Shown here one piece after another: positions 17,704 to 26,371 of a stretch of 64,000 nt of DNA; position 1 is the stretch's first letter, and each line of letters begins with the position of its first letter. The position numbers and the translations under genes are program-made. This DNA comes from Rhizobium sp. BK196. GTDB lineage: Bacteria; Pseudomonadota; Alphaproteobacteria; Rhizobiales; Rhizobiaceae. The notes below the pieces were generated by a model. That model made no database searches, had not been told where the DNA came from, and saw nothing but the letters and a program-made list of their open reading frames with translations. The DNA lies in NCBI RefSeq assembly GCF_014193255.1, contig NZ_JACHZB010000002.1, positions 922,142 to 986,141 on the forward strand, in the 5' to 3' direction.

Positions 17704-19482
17704 ATGATGACGCTTCTTATCATTGCCTATCTCGGAGGGGCGCTGACTATTTTCAGTCCCTGCATCCTTCCAATCCTCCCCTTCGTCTTCGCCCGCGCCG
17801 GACAGCCATTCGTGCGCTGCACGCTGCCAATGCTGGTCGGTATGGCCGCCACATTCGCGTTGGTGGCCACACTTGCCGCCATTGGCGGGAGTTGGGCGAT
17901 CAATGCCAATGAGTATGGCCGCCTTGCTGCGCTGACCCTGCTTGCCGTCTTCGGCGTCAGCCTGATTTCGCCGCGTATCGCAAGCTTCATTACCCAGCCA
18001 GTCGTCAAGTTCGGCAATCGGCTGCTGAACACCTCCGGCAAGAGTGGTTCCGCGCCGACTGCGGCCAGCGCGCTCATTCTCGGCGTCGCGACCGGCCTGC
18101 TTTGGGCACCCTGCGCCGGGCCAATCCTCGGTCTCGTACTGACCGGCGCCGCACTCCAGGGCGCCAACCTGCAGACGACGTTGCTGCTGCTTGCCTACGC
18201 CGCTGGCGCCGCCACTTCTCTGGCTATTGCACTCTCAGTCGGCGGCAAGATCTTTGCCGGCATGAAGAAGTCGCTTGGCGTCAGCGAGCGCATTCGTCAG
18301 GGCCTCGGCGCTGCCGTACTTGCAGGCGTCGCTGTCATTGCACTCGGTCTCGACACTGGCCTGCTTTCGCAGCTTTCCTATGCCAGCACCGCATCCTTCG
18401 AGCAGGCCGTTCTCGAGAGGGTGAATGTGAAGCCCACTGATGGAGGACCGTCCGAAGTCGCGAGCAACGACAAGACGATCGGTCTTGCCGATGCGAAGAA
18501 ACCTTTCCATAGCGATCTGCCGGTCGAAGGCCGTGCGCCCTCACTGGACGGTGCCGTCGAATGGCTGAATTCGCCGCCGCTGACAATGGAACAACTCCGC
18601 GGCAAGGTCGTGCTCGTCGATTTCTGGACCTATTCCTGCATCAACTGCATCCGCACTATCCCCTATGTCCGCGCCTGGGCTGAAAAATACAAAGAACAGG
18701 GCCTTGTTGTGATCGGCGTGCATGCCCCGGAATTTGCCTTCGAAAAGAAGATCGACAATGTCAAAAAGGCCATAGGCGACTTCAACATCGGCTATCCGGT
18801 CGCAATCGACAACAACTACAAGATATGGCGCGCCTTCGATAACAGCTACTGGCCGGCTCATTATCTGATCGATGCAAAGAGCCAGATCCGCGAACATCAC
18901 TTCGGCGAAGGCAACTACCGACAGACCGAGCAGGCGATCCAGGATCTGTTGCGCGAAGCCGGCAGCGAGATGGCGACAAGCGCACCGGTCGTGCCGGATG
19001 CGAAAGGTGCCGAGATGAGCCCGGACCTGAAGGACATCGGCTCCGGCGAGACCTATATCGGCTATCAGCAGGCCACTGGCTTTGCCTCCAATGAGAGCAC
19101 GGGCGCCGATGCTACCAGGGACTATTCGGTCAAGCAGCCAGGTCTCAACCGGTGGGGTCTTTCGGGCAAATGGACTGTCGGCGCCGAAGAGGCAACGCTG
19201 GATCAGGCAGGCGGCGGTATCGCCTACCGCTTCAGCGCCCGCGATCTGCATCTCGTTCTTGGCCCAAGTGCTGACGGCAAACCGGTTCGCTTCCAGGTGA
19301 CGATCGACGGCAAGGCGCCGGGTGCCGACCATGGCAGCGATATCGATGCCGATGGAAACGGCACGGTGACCTCGACCAAGCTCTACCAGCTCGTGCGCCA
19401 GTCCGGCGCGGTGGAAGCACGCAACTTCGAGATCCATTTCCTCGATCCCGGCGTTCAGGCCTACGCCTTCACTTTCGGCTGA
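17704..19482 (+). CDS. dipZ: CcdA-thioredoxin-DipZ fusion, thiol-disulfide transfer protein
   Basis: A 592-residue three-part protein. Residues about 1-230 are a CcdA/DsbD-type membrane domain with the two electron-relay cysteines Cys20 (FSPCILP) and Cys136 (WAPCAGP). Residues about 280-420 are a TlpA/AhpC-like thioredoxin domain with Cys312-Ile-Asn-Cys315 in FWTYSCINCIR. The rest (about 430-592) is the carbohydrate-binding-like domain of mycobacterial DipZ. It should carry electrons from cytoplasmic thioredoxin to periplasmic targets. ATG at 17704 follows GAGG; the upstream in-frame extension to 17548 lies in the promoter region. A secreted hydrolase follows 43 bp downstream. Confidence 0.9.
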   Translation: MMTLLIIAYLGGALTIFSPCILPILPFVFARAGQPFVRCTLPMLVGMAATFALVATLAAIGGSWAINANEYGRLAALTLLAVFGVSLISPRIASFITQPVVKFGNRLLNTSGKSGSAPTAASALILGVATGLLWAPCAGPILGLVLTGAALQGANLQTTLLLLAYAAGAATSLAIALSVGGKIFAGMKKSLGVSERIRQGLGAAVLAGVAVIALGLDTGLLSQLSYASTASFEQAVLERVNVKPTDGGPSEVASNDKTIGLADAKKPFHSDLPVEGRAPSLDGAVEWLNSPPLTMEQLRGKVVLVDFWTYSCINCIRTIPYVRAWAEKYKEQGLVVIGVHAPEFAFEKKIDNVKKAIGDFNIGYPVAIDNNYKIWRAFDNSYWPAHYLIDAKSQIREHHFGEGNYRQTEQAIQDLLREAGSEMATSAPVVPDAKGAEMSPDLKDIGSGETYIGYQQATGFASNESTGADATRDYSVKQPGLNRWGLSGKWTVGAEEATLDQAGGGIAYRFSARDLHLVLGPSADGKPVRFQVTIDGKAPGADHGSDIDADGNGTVTSTKLYQLVRQSGAVEARNFEIHFLDPGVQAYAFTFG

Positions 19483-19525
19483 ACATTCCTTCTCTCGTTT
19501 AACTTGAACAACAGGAGCAAATATC

Positions 19526-20284
19526 ATGAAACGCAAGTATTTTTCCACCATCGCCCTCGCCTTCGCCACCAGCATCATCGCTTTTGCCGCCCAGGCAGCG
19601 GATGTGAAGAACATCGTCATCGTCCACGGCGCTCTCGCCGACGGCTCCGGCTGGCGCCAAGCGACCGAAATTCTCGAACGCCGCGGCTTCAACGTCACCA
19701 TCGTGCAGGAGCCGATCACCTCGCTTGCCGATGATGTCGCCGCCACCAACCGGGTGCTGGACCTGCAGGACGGCCCGACCCTGCTCGTCGGGCACAGCTA
19801 TGGCGGCATGGTGATCACCGAAGCCGGCAACAGTCCTAACGTCGCGGGCTTGGTCTATGTCGCGGCCTTCCAGCCGGACAAGGGCGAAAGCCTCATCAGC
19901 CTGGCGAGTTCCAAGCCGGCCGGCGGCATGAATATTCGTGAGACGAAGGACGGAAAATATCTCTATCTCGACCCGGCCGCCTTCGCGAACGACTTCGCAG
20001 CCGACCTGCCGAAGGACGAGGCCGCATTCCTCGCAAAGTCGCAAGTCTTCGCCGCCAAGGAGGCTTTCTCGGCCAAGATCGGCGATCCCGCCTGGAAGAC
20101 TAAAAAGAGCTGGACGATCGTCGCTACCGAAGACCGTTCGATCAATCCCGACCTCGAGCGCGACATGGCAAAGCGGGCCGGCAGCAAGGTAACGGAGATC
20201 AAAGCAAGCCATGCAGTCTTCGCGTCTCAGCCGGAGAAGGTCGCCGATGTGATCGCGAAGGCTGCCGAGGCAGCCGGCAAGTAA
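19526..20284 (+). CDS. Secreted alpha/beta hydrolase (esterase-like)
   Basis: A 252-residue protein with a Sec signal peptide (MKRKYFST then a hydrophobic stretch ending AAQAAD). The mature part begins NIVIVHGALADGSGW, the HGxxxDG oxyanion motif of the EstC/salicylate-esterase-like group. The nucleophile is Ser in GHSYGGMV, the acid probably Asp in ATEDRSI and the base His in ASHAVF. AGGAG precedes the ATG. It lies 43 bp after the DipZ-like gene and is followed by a strong terminator, so the two probably form one transcript. The ester substrate is unknown. Confidence 0.88.
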   Translation: MKRKYFSTIALAFATSIIAFAAQAADVKNIVIVHGALADGSGWRQATEILERRGFNVTIVQEPITSLADDVAATNRVLDLQDGPTLLVGHSYGGMVITEAGNSPNVAGLVYVAAFQPDKGESLISLASSKPAGGMNIRETKDGKYLYLDPAAFANDFAADLPKDEAAFLAKSQVFAAKEAFSAKIGDPAWKTKKSWTIVATEDRSINPDLERDMAKRAGSKVTEIKASHAVFASQPEKVADVIAKAAEAAGK

Positions 20285-20305
20285 TCGGATCAAAAGCGCC
20301 AACCG

Positions 20306-20340
20306 GAGCCGGCGGATCACTCCGCCGGCTCGTTTCTTTT
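20306..20340 (+). terminator. Strong intrinsic terminator
   Basis: An 11-bp perfect GC-rich stem, GAGCCGGCGGA with TCCGCCGGCTC, around a TCAC loop, followed by GTTTCTTTT. It starts 22 bp past the secreted hydrolase stop, in the gap before the convergent sugar ABC operon. Confidence 0.9.
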
Positions 20341-20384
20341 GGCCGTACAGTCTTCGCCTCGATGAGGCGAAGCGCCGAGTTTCG

Positions 20385-21368
20385 TCACGAAACCTTCTGC
20401 CGCCCGTAAAGCAGCAACATGCCGATGATGACGGCACCATAGATCAGCTGACGCCCAGCCTCTTCGATCTGCATGACCGAGAGGATCGACTGCAGCAGGG
20501 TTATCAAGATGACGCCAGCGACGGTGCCGAGATAGGAACCCTTGCCGCCCAGCACATGCGTGCCGCCGAGCACGACGGCAGCAATTGACGGCAGGAGATA
20601 CGCGTCACCCATGGACTGGGAGGCTTTCGAAGCGTAGCCCGCGAGCAGCACGCCGCCGAGCGCGCTCAGACCGCCCGAGATTATGAAGGCGAGCAGGGTA
20701 ATTCTGCGCGTATTGATACCGGACATATAGGCGGCGCGTTCGCGATTGCCGATCGCGTAGAGCGACCGGCCGAAAGTCGTGCGCGTCAAAAGGAAGACGG
20801 CGAGCAGGCCGACGACGAGCCACACCAGAACGCCGTTTGGAAGACCCGGAATGGTGTAGCCGGTTGCAAGGAAGCGCATGGCCGCAGAAGCCGAATCCTG
20901 AGGGGAGAAGCCACCGGTATACACGACCATCAATCCTTGGGCGACGGCATTGGTGGCAAGCGTGATGATCATCGAGGGAATGCGCAGATAGGCGACCGCG
21001 AGCCCGTTGACGAACCCGACTGCGGCGCCGCAGAGAATGCCGAAGGGGATCGCGAGGATCGCACCCGTCGTTCCGTAGGCGGTGGCGGCGCAGGCCATCA
21101 TCGCTCCTGTCGTAACCACCCAAGGCACCGACAGGTCGATCTGTCCAAGCAGGATGACCGCCATCATGCCCGTCGCAATCACACCGAGGAACGAAGCCAC
21201 CTTCAGCTGCTGCAACAGGTAATCCGGAGACAGGAAGTTGGAAGAATAGAGCGAACCGCCGAGAAGCAACAGGATGATGCAGCCGAAGGCGATCGCCACG
21301 GCGGGATCGACACCGCGCAAGCGTGGAGGCACGGGAATTTGCCGCATGGTGGAAGCATCCTCGCTCAT
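20385..21368 (-). CDS. Sugar ABC transporter permease, CUT2 (RbsC-type), second permease
   Basis: A 327-residue membrane protein with about nine hydrophobic segments and the BPD_transp_2 signature: GQIDLSVPWVV, GFVNGLAVAYLRIPSMIITLA, GLLAVFLLTRTTFGRSLYAIG and a late VVLGGTHVLGGKGS motif. ATG at 21368 gives a 4-bp ATGA overlap with the preceding permease and is preferred to the frame's earlier start at 21377. It is the last gene of an operon ordered binding protein, ATPase, permease, permease. Having two different RbsC-type permeases suggests a heterodimeric channel, as in autoinducer-2 or erythritol-type transporters. Confidence 0.9.
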   Translation of the reverse strand: MSEDASTMRQIPVPPRLRGVDPAVAIAFGCIILLLLGGSLYSSNFLSPDYLLQQLKVASFLGVIATGMMAVILLGQIDLSVPWVVTTGAMMACAATAYGTTGAILAIPFGILCGAAVGFVNGLAVAYLRIPSMIITLATNAVAQGLMVVYTGGFSPQDSASAAMRFLATGYTIPGLPNGVLVWLVVGLLAVFLLTRTTFGRSLYAIGNRERAAYMSGINTRRITLLAFIISGGLSALGGVLLAGYASKASQSMGDAYLLPSIAAVVLGGTHVLGGKGSYLGTVAGVILITLLQSILSVMQIEEAGRQLIYGAVIIGMLLLYGRQKVS

Positions 21369-22360
21369 TGGAACCACTCCAGACGATTGCGCACCCGCGA
21401 CAGGCCGATGCAGCCGATGCTGACTGCCAGCATCAGCACGACACCCTGGAAAAGCGGCTGCCAGAGCGGGTCGAAGTCGAAGACGAACAAGAGGTCGCCG
21501 ATGGTGCGGAAGGCGAGCGCGCCGAATACCGCGCCGATGGCACTTCCTTTACCACCTGCGAGCGAAACGCCGCCGAGCACCACTGCCGCAATCGAATAGA
21601 GCGTATAGGCGTTGCCGCTCGCAAAGGCCGCCTCGCCGGTATAGGAAAAGAAGGTCAGATAGAGCCCGCCAATCGCCGACAGCAGGCCCGCCAGCGCATA
21701 GGCGGCAAGCTTTGCCCGCTTCACCGGCATGGCCGACATATAGGCGGCGTTTTCCGCCGATCCGACGGCATAGGCGGTGCGGCCGAACACGGACCGGCTG
21801 AACGGCACCCAGATCACCAGGATGACTAGCGCGAGCACGACAAGGCTTGCCGGGATGACGCCTAAGAACGTCGAGGTGAAGGCATCGGCGAGATCCTCGT
21901 TGACCGAGCCGCCGGGTGTGGGGCGCAGCAACAGCGCCAGTCCATAGAAGACCGCACTGGTCGCAATCGTCGTGACGATGGGCTGCAATCGACCGAAGAT
22001 GATGACCAGCCCATTGAGCAACCCGCAGGCAAGACCGGTCAGGAGTACGGCAATGACGCCAAGCCCCGTCTGCAGCGGCGTACCGACGACGAGCCACGAT
22101 GCGAGGCAGTTGCACAGGATCAGGATCATGCCAACCGAAAGATCGATGCCCGCAGTGATCACCACGAAACACTGCGCCATGGCCACGAAGGCAAGCAATG
22201 TCGCCTTGTTGGCGGCCGTCTGCACCACGTTGGGCGTGAAGCCGGCGGGATGGTTCGAGACATAGATGATGAACATTAGAATGAAGAGAAGGGCTGCAAA
22301 GAGCGTGCCCTTCTGCTGAACGTACCGATAGCGCCATTCGCCGCTCGCCTGCATGCTCAT
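21365..22360 (-). CDS. Sugar ABC transporter permease, CUT2 (RbsC-type), first permease
   Basis: A 331-residue membrane protein of the same family as the next gene. Signatures are AGIDLSVGMILIL, CGLLNGLVIIFGRLQPIVTTIA, RSVFGRTAYAVGS and VVLGGVSLAGGKGS. Start and stop overlap both neighbours by ATGA, giving tight translational coupling. Together with the second permease and the RbsA-type ATPase it forms the inner-membrane part of a monosaccharide or polyol importer. The substrate cannot be told from sequence alone, and no catabolic enzyme is encoded alongside. Confidence 0.9.
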   Translation of the reverse strand: MSMQASGEWRYRYVQQKGTLFAALLFILMFIIYVSNHPAGFTPNVVQTAANKATLLAFVAMAQCFVVITAGIDLSVGMILILCNCLASWLVVGTPLQTGLGVIAVLLTGLACGLLNGLVIIFGRLQPIVTTIATSAVFYGLALLLRPTPGGSVNEDLADAFTSTFLGVIPASLVVLALVILVIWVPFSRSVFGRTAYAVGSAENAAYMSAMPVKRAKLAAYALAGLLSAIGGLYLTFFSYTGEAAFASGNAYTLYSIAAVVLGGVSLAGGKGSAIGAVFGALAFRTIGDLLFVFDFDPLWQPLFQGVVLMLAVSIGCIGLSRVRNRLEWFQ

Positions 22361-23895
22361 TGGGCTATCCTTTGCTGTGCTTGGCTGGCGTCGATATTGA
22401 GAGCGGCGCGGACGAGCTCGCGCTCGTTGATCTCGTTTCCTTCCAGAACGCGAATGATGCTGCCATCATACATGACGAGCACGCGATCGCAGCAGCCGAT
22501 CAGTTCATCATAATCGGTGGAATAGAAGATGATGGCGGCACCCGCATCTGCAAGCTTGCGCAGCAGGGCATAGATTTCCTGCTTGGTGCCGACGTCGATA
22601 CCACGTGTCGGGTCGTTGAGCAGAATGATGCGCGGGCGGTTCATCAGCCATTTGGCGATCACCACTTTCTGCTGGTTGCCACCTGACAGCGAGGCGACGG
22701 GCATATCGATCGTCGCGGCCTTGATCGCCAGAAGCTTCAGCAGCTCGTCGATTTCGCGAAGCTCGGCTGCTCGATCAATAACACCGTTGCGCGAAACGCG
22801 GTCGAGTGCCGCAATCGAGAGGTTCTCGCGCACCGTCATTGGCAGCATCAGCCCCTCGGTCTTACGATCCTCTGGGATCAGCGCCATCGAGATCTCGCCC
22901 GATTTCGCTTCGCCGGGACTCTTCAACGCAACCAGCTTGCCATCAATCGCCACCTCGCCCTTGAGGTCGCGCAGCACACCGAAAAGCGCCAGAAGCAATT
23001 CTCGCTGCCCCTGCCCGTCCAATCCGCCGAAGCCGATAATCTCGCCCGGCCGCACATCGAAATTGATTCCGGAAAGCCGGTCTCCCCAGGAAAGGTCGCG
23101 ACAGGACAGAACCGGCGTAGCTGCTCTCGATTGCATCGGCTTGGGCGGAAAGACATTGGTATATTCACGGCCGATCATCAGTTCCACGACCTGCTGGTCA
23201 CTCTTGCTGCCGGCGGGATAGGATTCGATGCTGCGGCCGTTTCTAAAGACCGTGCAGTCGTCGGCCAGTTGTGCAATCTCATGCATGCGATGCGAAATAT
23301 AGATCAGCGCCATGCCCTCGGCCCTGAGTTGCTTGAGCACGCCGAAAACCTTCTCGACATCCGACTGGGTCAAGGCCGAGGTAGCCTCGTCGAGGATCAT
23401 CAAACGCGGCTTGCGGGCCAGAGCCTTGGCGATCTCCACCATCTGCCGGCGAGAAAGCGGCAAATCCTTCACCAGGGATGATGGATGGATATCGGCAGCA
23501 CCGGCGCGAGCGAGTGCTTCCTCGGCAATTTGGCGCTGTCTTTTGCGATCGATCATACCGAAACGCAGTGGCGGATTGCTGATGACGATATTGTCGGCCA
23601 CCGAAAGATCGGGAATAAGCGACAATTCCTGGAAGACACAAACGATACCGGCGCCATTGGCGGCGGCCGGTGACGCGAAAGAAACTTCATTTCCGTCGAG
23701 CAGCATGCGTCCTTCATCGGGCGCTACCACACCGGCCATAATCTTGATGAGCGTCGATTTGCCGGCGCCGTTTTCGCCGAGCACAGCGTGGATCGCGCCC
23801 GGTCGAACAGCGATATTGGCTTCCTTCAGCGCAATCGCACCGCCATAGCGTTTCGATATGCCTTCCATGCGCAGAAGTGGTTCAGAAAGGATCAT
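22357..23895 (-). CDS. Sugar ABC transporter ATPase, RbsA-type double cassette
   Basis: A 512-residue cytoplasmic ATPase with two ABC cassettes. The first has Walker A GENGAGKST, signature LSRRQMVEIAKAL and Walker B LMILDEATSAL. The second is degenerate in its Walker A region (GGLDGQGQRE), as is usual for RbsA, but keeps LSGGNQQKVVIAKWL. ATG at 23895 is chosen because GGAGG stands 9 bp before it; ATG at 23910 has no site. It follows the binding-protein gene by 78 bp and overlaps the first permease. Confidence 0.9.
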   Translation of the reverse strand: MILSEPLLRMEGISKRYGGAIALKEANIAVRPGAIHAVLGENGAGKSTLIKIMAGVVAPDEGRMLLDGNEVSFASPAAANGAGIVCVFQELSLIPDLSVADNIVISNPPLRFGMIDRKRQRQIAEEALARAGAADIHPSSLVKDLPLSRRQMVEIAKALARKPRLMILDEATSALTQSDVEKVFGVLKQLRAEGMALIYISHRMHEIAQLADDCTVFRNGRSIESYPAGSKSDQQVVELMIGREYTNVFPPKPMQSRAATPVLSCRDLSWGDRLSGINFDVRPGEIIGFGGLDGQGQRELLLALFGVLRDLKGEVAIDGKLVALKSPGEAKSGEISMALIPEDRKTEGLMLPMTVRENLSIAALDRVSRNGVIDRAAELREIDELLKLLAIKAATIDMPVASLSGGNQQKVVIAKWLMNRPRIILLNDPTRGIDVGTKQEIYALLRKLADAGAAIIFYSTDYDELIGCCDRVLVMYDGSIIRVLEGNEINERELVRAALNIDASQAQQRIAQ

Positions 23896-23973
23896 GCATC
23901 CAGCCTCCATTCGGTCGTGTCGAGATCGAGACAGCGGGCGCGGACGCCCGCAGTCAGGTCCGGATGGTGGTGC

Positions 23974-25113
23974 TTACTGATTTTCCTTGTTCTGCCCCAT
24001 GATTTCCTGTGCGGAGAAGTTGATGCCGCAGGTCGGGAAGGAGTTGCCGACGAAAAAGTTATCGGACTGCGTGGGGTAATAATCCTCACCTTCCTTGAAA
24101 TCGGGATCGGAAACGAGTGCCGTCGGCAGCTTGACGGCCTGAGGAACGACCTTACCCTCAAGCGCCGCAATGGCCGTCTTGATGGCAACAGCAACCTGCG
24201 CCGGGCCAGTACCGGCCGACGAGCATTTCAGGCCATCTGCCGCGTGGGCGGCGCAGAATTTACGGAAGCCGTTCTCTGTCTCACCGCCGAAAGGCACGAA
24301 GGGATGCTTTGCATCGATCATCGCCTGTACCACGCCGGTATCGCCGCCTTGCGCGGTGATGCCGTCAAATGGGCCATTGGTGGCGATCGCATCGGCGGTT
24401 GCCTTCTGCGCTACGCCGTCATCCCACTTGCCGACAACTTCGGTGACGGTAAACTTCTTGCCCGAAGCGTCCAGCGTTTCGTGGATACCGTTATGACGAT
24501 CCGTATCGACGGAGGTGCCGGCAACACCGCGCACTTCCAGGATCTTGCCGCCTTGCGGCAGGTGCTTCACCAGCCAATCGGCCCAGAGAGCACCAAGGCC
24601 CTTCTGATCGACGTTGACATTGATCGCATCCTTGGTGTCGAGAATATTGTCGAAGGCGACGAGAACGACGCCGGCTTTTTTGGCGCGCTTGATAACCGGA
24701 CCGAACGCTGTCGGATTCTGAGCATTGACGACGATGGCATCGTAACCGGCATCGATGAAATTGTTGATCGCCGAAATCTGGGCCGGAACATCCTCGCCGG
24801 TCGAGACGACCTTGAACTCTTTCAGCTTGGCAGCGACGTCGGGCTGGGCGGCATAGGCCTTTGCCGTCTGAACCATCTGGATGCGCCATGTATTGGCGAT
24901 ATACCCGTTAGCAAGCGCGATGCGGTATGGGCCATCCTTCTTCGGAAATTGCAAGAACTGGGTTTCAGCGGACCATGGAACCATGCAATCCGGATCGGCG
25001 GCGGGTCCGGACACAACCTTTGGCTCCGCCATGGCCGTGCTGCAGAGAAGAGCAAACGCCGACGCGGAAAACGCGGCGACACCAGCCATCTTAGCTTTCT
25101 TCACCTTGAACAT
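23974..25113 (-). CDS. Sugar ABC transporter periplasmic substrate-binding protein (type I fold)
   Basis: A 379-residue binding protein with a Sec signal (MFKVKKAKMAG, hydrophobic run, cleavage near AMAEP). The mature part has the ribose-binding Peripla_BP_4 pattern, including PAQISAINNFIDAGYDAIVVNAQN and GVVLVAFDN. GGAGGAGG stands just before ATG at 25113; a longer frame reaches 25191 but adds no signal character. It is first in the operon and reads away from a LacI-type gene, with two operator-like palindromes in between, so uptake is probably induced by the transported sugar or its product. The mature protein is longer than ribose-binding proteins, which suggests a larger or modified ligand. 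Confidence 0.9.
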   Translation of the reverse strand: MFKVKKAKMAGVAAFSASAFALLCSTAMAEPKVVSGPAADPDCMVPWSAETQFLQFPKKDGPYRIALANGYIANTWRIQMVQTAKAYAAQPDVAAKLKEFKVVSTGEDVPAQISAINNFIDAGYDAIVVNAQNPTAFGPVIKRAKKAGVVLVAFDNILDTKDAINVNVDQKGLGALWADWLVKHLPQGGKILEVRGVAGTSVDTDRHNGIHETLDASGKKFTVTEVVGKWDDGVAQKATADAIATNGPFDGITAQGGDTGVVQAMIDAKHPFVPFGGETENGFRKFCAAHAADGLKCSSAGTGPAQVAVAIKTAIAALEGKVVPQAVKLPTALVSDPDFKEGEDYYPTQSDNFFVGNSFPTCGINFSAQEIMGQNKENQ

Positions 25114-25227
25114 TGAATACCTCCTCCTCAGGCGGCCCGAGCCGCCCCTCCACAAGATATTATTGGCATGCTGATTCCGGGAAGGCTCCATCCCATCCCT
25201 TTCCGGTGCGATTTGAGCGTAACATAG

Positions 25228-25243
25228 TTGACAGCGCTGTCAA
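25228..25243. promoter_or_regulatory. LacI-type operator 1
   Basis: TTGACAGCGCTGTCAA is a perfect 16-bp palindrome with the central CG typical of LacI/GalR operators. It lies in the 235-bp gap between the divergent binding-protein and LacI genes. The TTGACA half could also serve as a -35 element, so a bound repressor would occlude polymerase. Confidence 0.8.
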
Positions 25244-25250
25244 ATCGGAT

Positions 25251-25266
25251 TTGCTAGCGCTGTCAA
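25251..25266. promoter_or_regulatory. LacI-type operator 2
   Basis: TTGCTAGCGCTGTCAA matches operator 1 at 14 of 16 positions. The centres are 23 bp apart, about two helical turns, so two dimers could bind the same DNA face. Both sites probably belong to the LacI-type protein encoded 83 bp to the right. Confidence 0.78.
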
Positions 25267-25348
25267 CTAGGATTATCGCGATAGATATTTCGCAATTGCG
25301 AGATGGATTACGGATCAATATGAATTGTTCTGTTAGAGTGAGAGGACA

Positions 25349-26371
25349 ATGCGAAGAATAACTTTGGATGATGTGGCAAATCTGGCTGGCGTCAGCCCTA
25401 TCACGGTTTCACGCGTACTTCGCAAGCCCGACGCGGTCTCGGAGGCGCTGCGGCGGCGCGTGAATGCCGCCATTCAGGAGCTCGGTTATGTCCCCAACAT
25501 CGCGGCCAGCCGACTTGCCTCATCGCGCACGCATGCAATCGGCGTCATTGTGCCAACCCTCTACAACGTGATCTTTGCCGAATATCTTTTTGCGCTGCAC
25601 GACGTGCTTGTCGGTGCCGGCTTCCAGGTGATCGTCGTCAACAGCCGGTATTCGGAGCAGGAGGAGGAGAATGCCATCAAGGTATTGCTCGGCCAGCGGG
25701 TCGAAGCAATCATTATCGCCGGCATTCATCATACGCAGCTTGCCCATCAGCTTCTGACGCGGGCACATTTGCCCGTCGTCGAGACGTTCGAGTTGTCGCC
25801 CGATCCGATCGACCTCAATATCGGCATGCTGCAGGATCGCGCCGGGCAGGCGGCAACGCAGCATCTCATCGACCGCGGCTTCAACCGTGTTGCCTTTCTG
25901 GCAGGCAATCTCGACCATCGCTCCCAGTCGCGCTTCGACGGCTATCGCCTGGCGATGCAGGAAGCAGGCCTGGAGAACCTTGAGATCGTCACCCAGCGGC
26001 CGCGGCACAGCTCGGTTGCGCTCGGCTCCGACCTCCTGGCCTTAATGCATGAACGTGGCGACCGCCCGGAAGCGATCTTCTGCACCGACGACAACGTGGC
26101 GCTCGGCGCCATGCAGGAGTGCCGCAAGCGCGGCATCCGCGTGCCAGACGATATCGCCATAATCGGCTTTCATGATCTGGAATTTTCCGCCTGTGCGTCA
26201 CCGTCCCTCTCATCGATCATGACGAGACGTTTCGAAACGGGCAAACTTGCCGCCGAAAAGGTGCTGGCGGCCCTCAATTCGACGAGCCGTCAGCCACCGA
26301 ACCAGATCGATCTTGGCTTCGAGGTCATCGCACGCGAAAGTACAGGCGTTACCGTCGAGGCTTCGAGCTAA
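25349..26371 (+). CDS. LacI/GalR-family repressor of the adjacent sugar ABC operon
   Basis: A 340-residue regulator. The N-terminal HTH and hinge read ITLDDVANLAGVSPITVSRVLRKP and LGYVPNIAASRLASSRT, textbook LacI family; the rest is a periplasmic-binding-like effector domain with RGFNRVAFLAGN and ICTDDNVALGAM-like segments. GAGAGGA precedes the ATG. It is divergent from the CUT2 transporter genes and faces two operator palindromes. Its stop overlaps the convergent YdeP-like gene by three bases. Confidence 0.92.
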   Translation: MRRITLDDVANLAGVSPITVSRVLRKPDAVSEALRRRVNAAIQELGYVPNIAASRLASSRTHAIGVIVPTLYNVIFAEYLFALHDVLVGAGFQVIVVNSRYSEQEEENAIKVLLGQRVEAIIIAGIHHTQLAHQLLTRAHLPVVETFELSPDPIDLNIGMLQDRAGQAATQHLIDRGFNRVAFLAGNLDHRSQSRFDGYRLAMQEAGLENLEIVTQRPRHSSVALGSDLLALMHERGDRPEAIFCTDDNVALGAMQECRKRGIRVPDDIAIIGFHDLEFSACASPSLSSIMTRRFETGKLAAEKVLAALNSTSRQPPNQIDLGFEVIARESTGVTVEASS

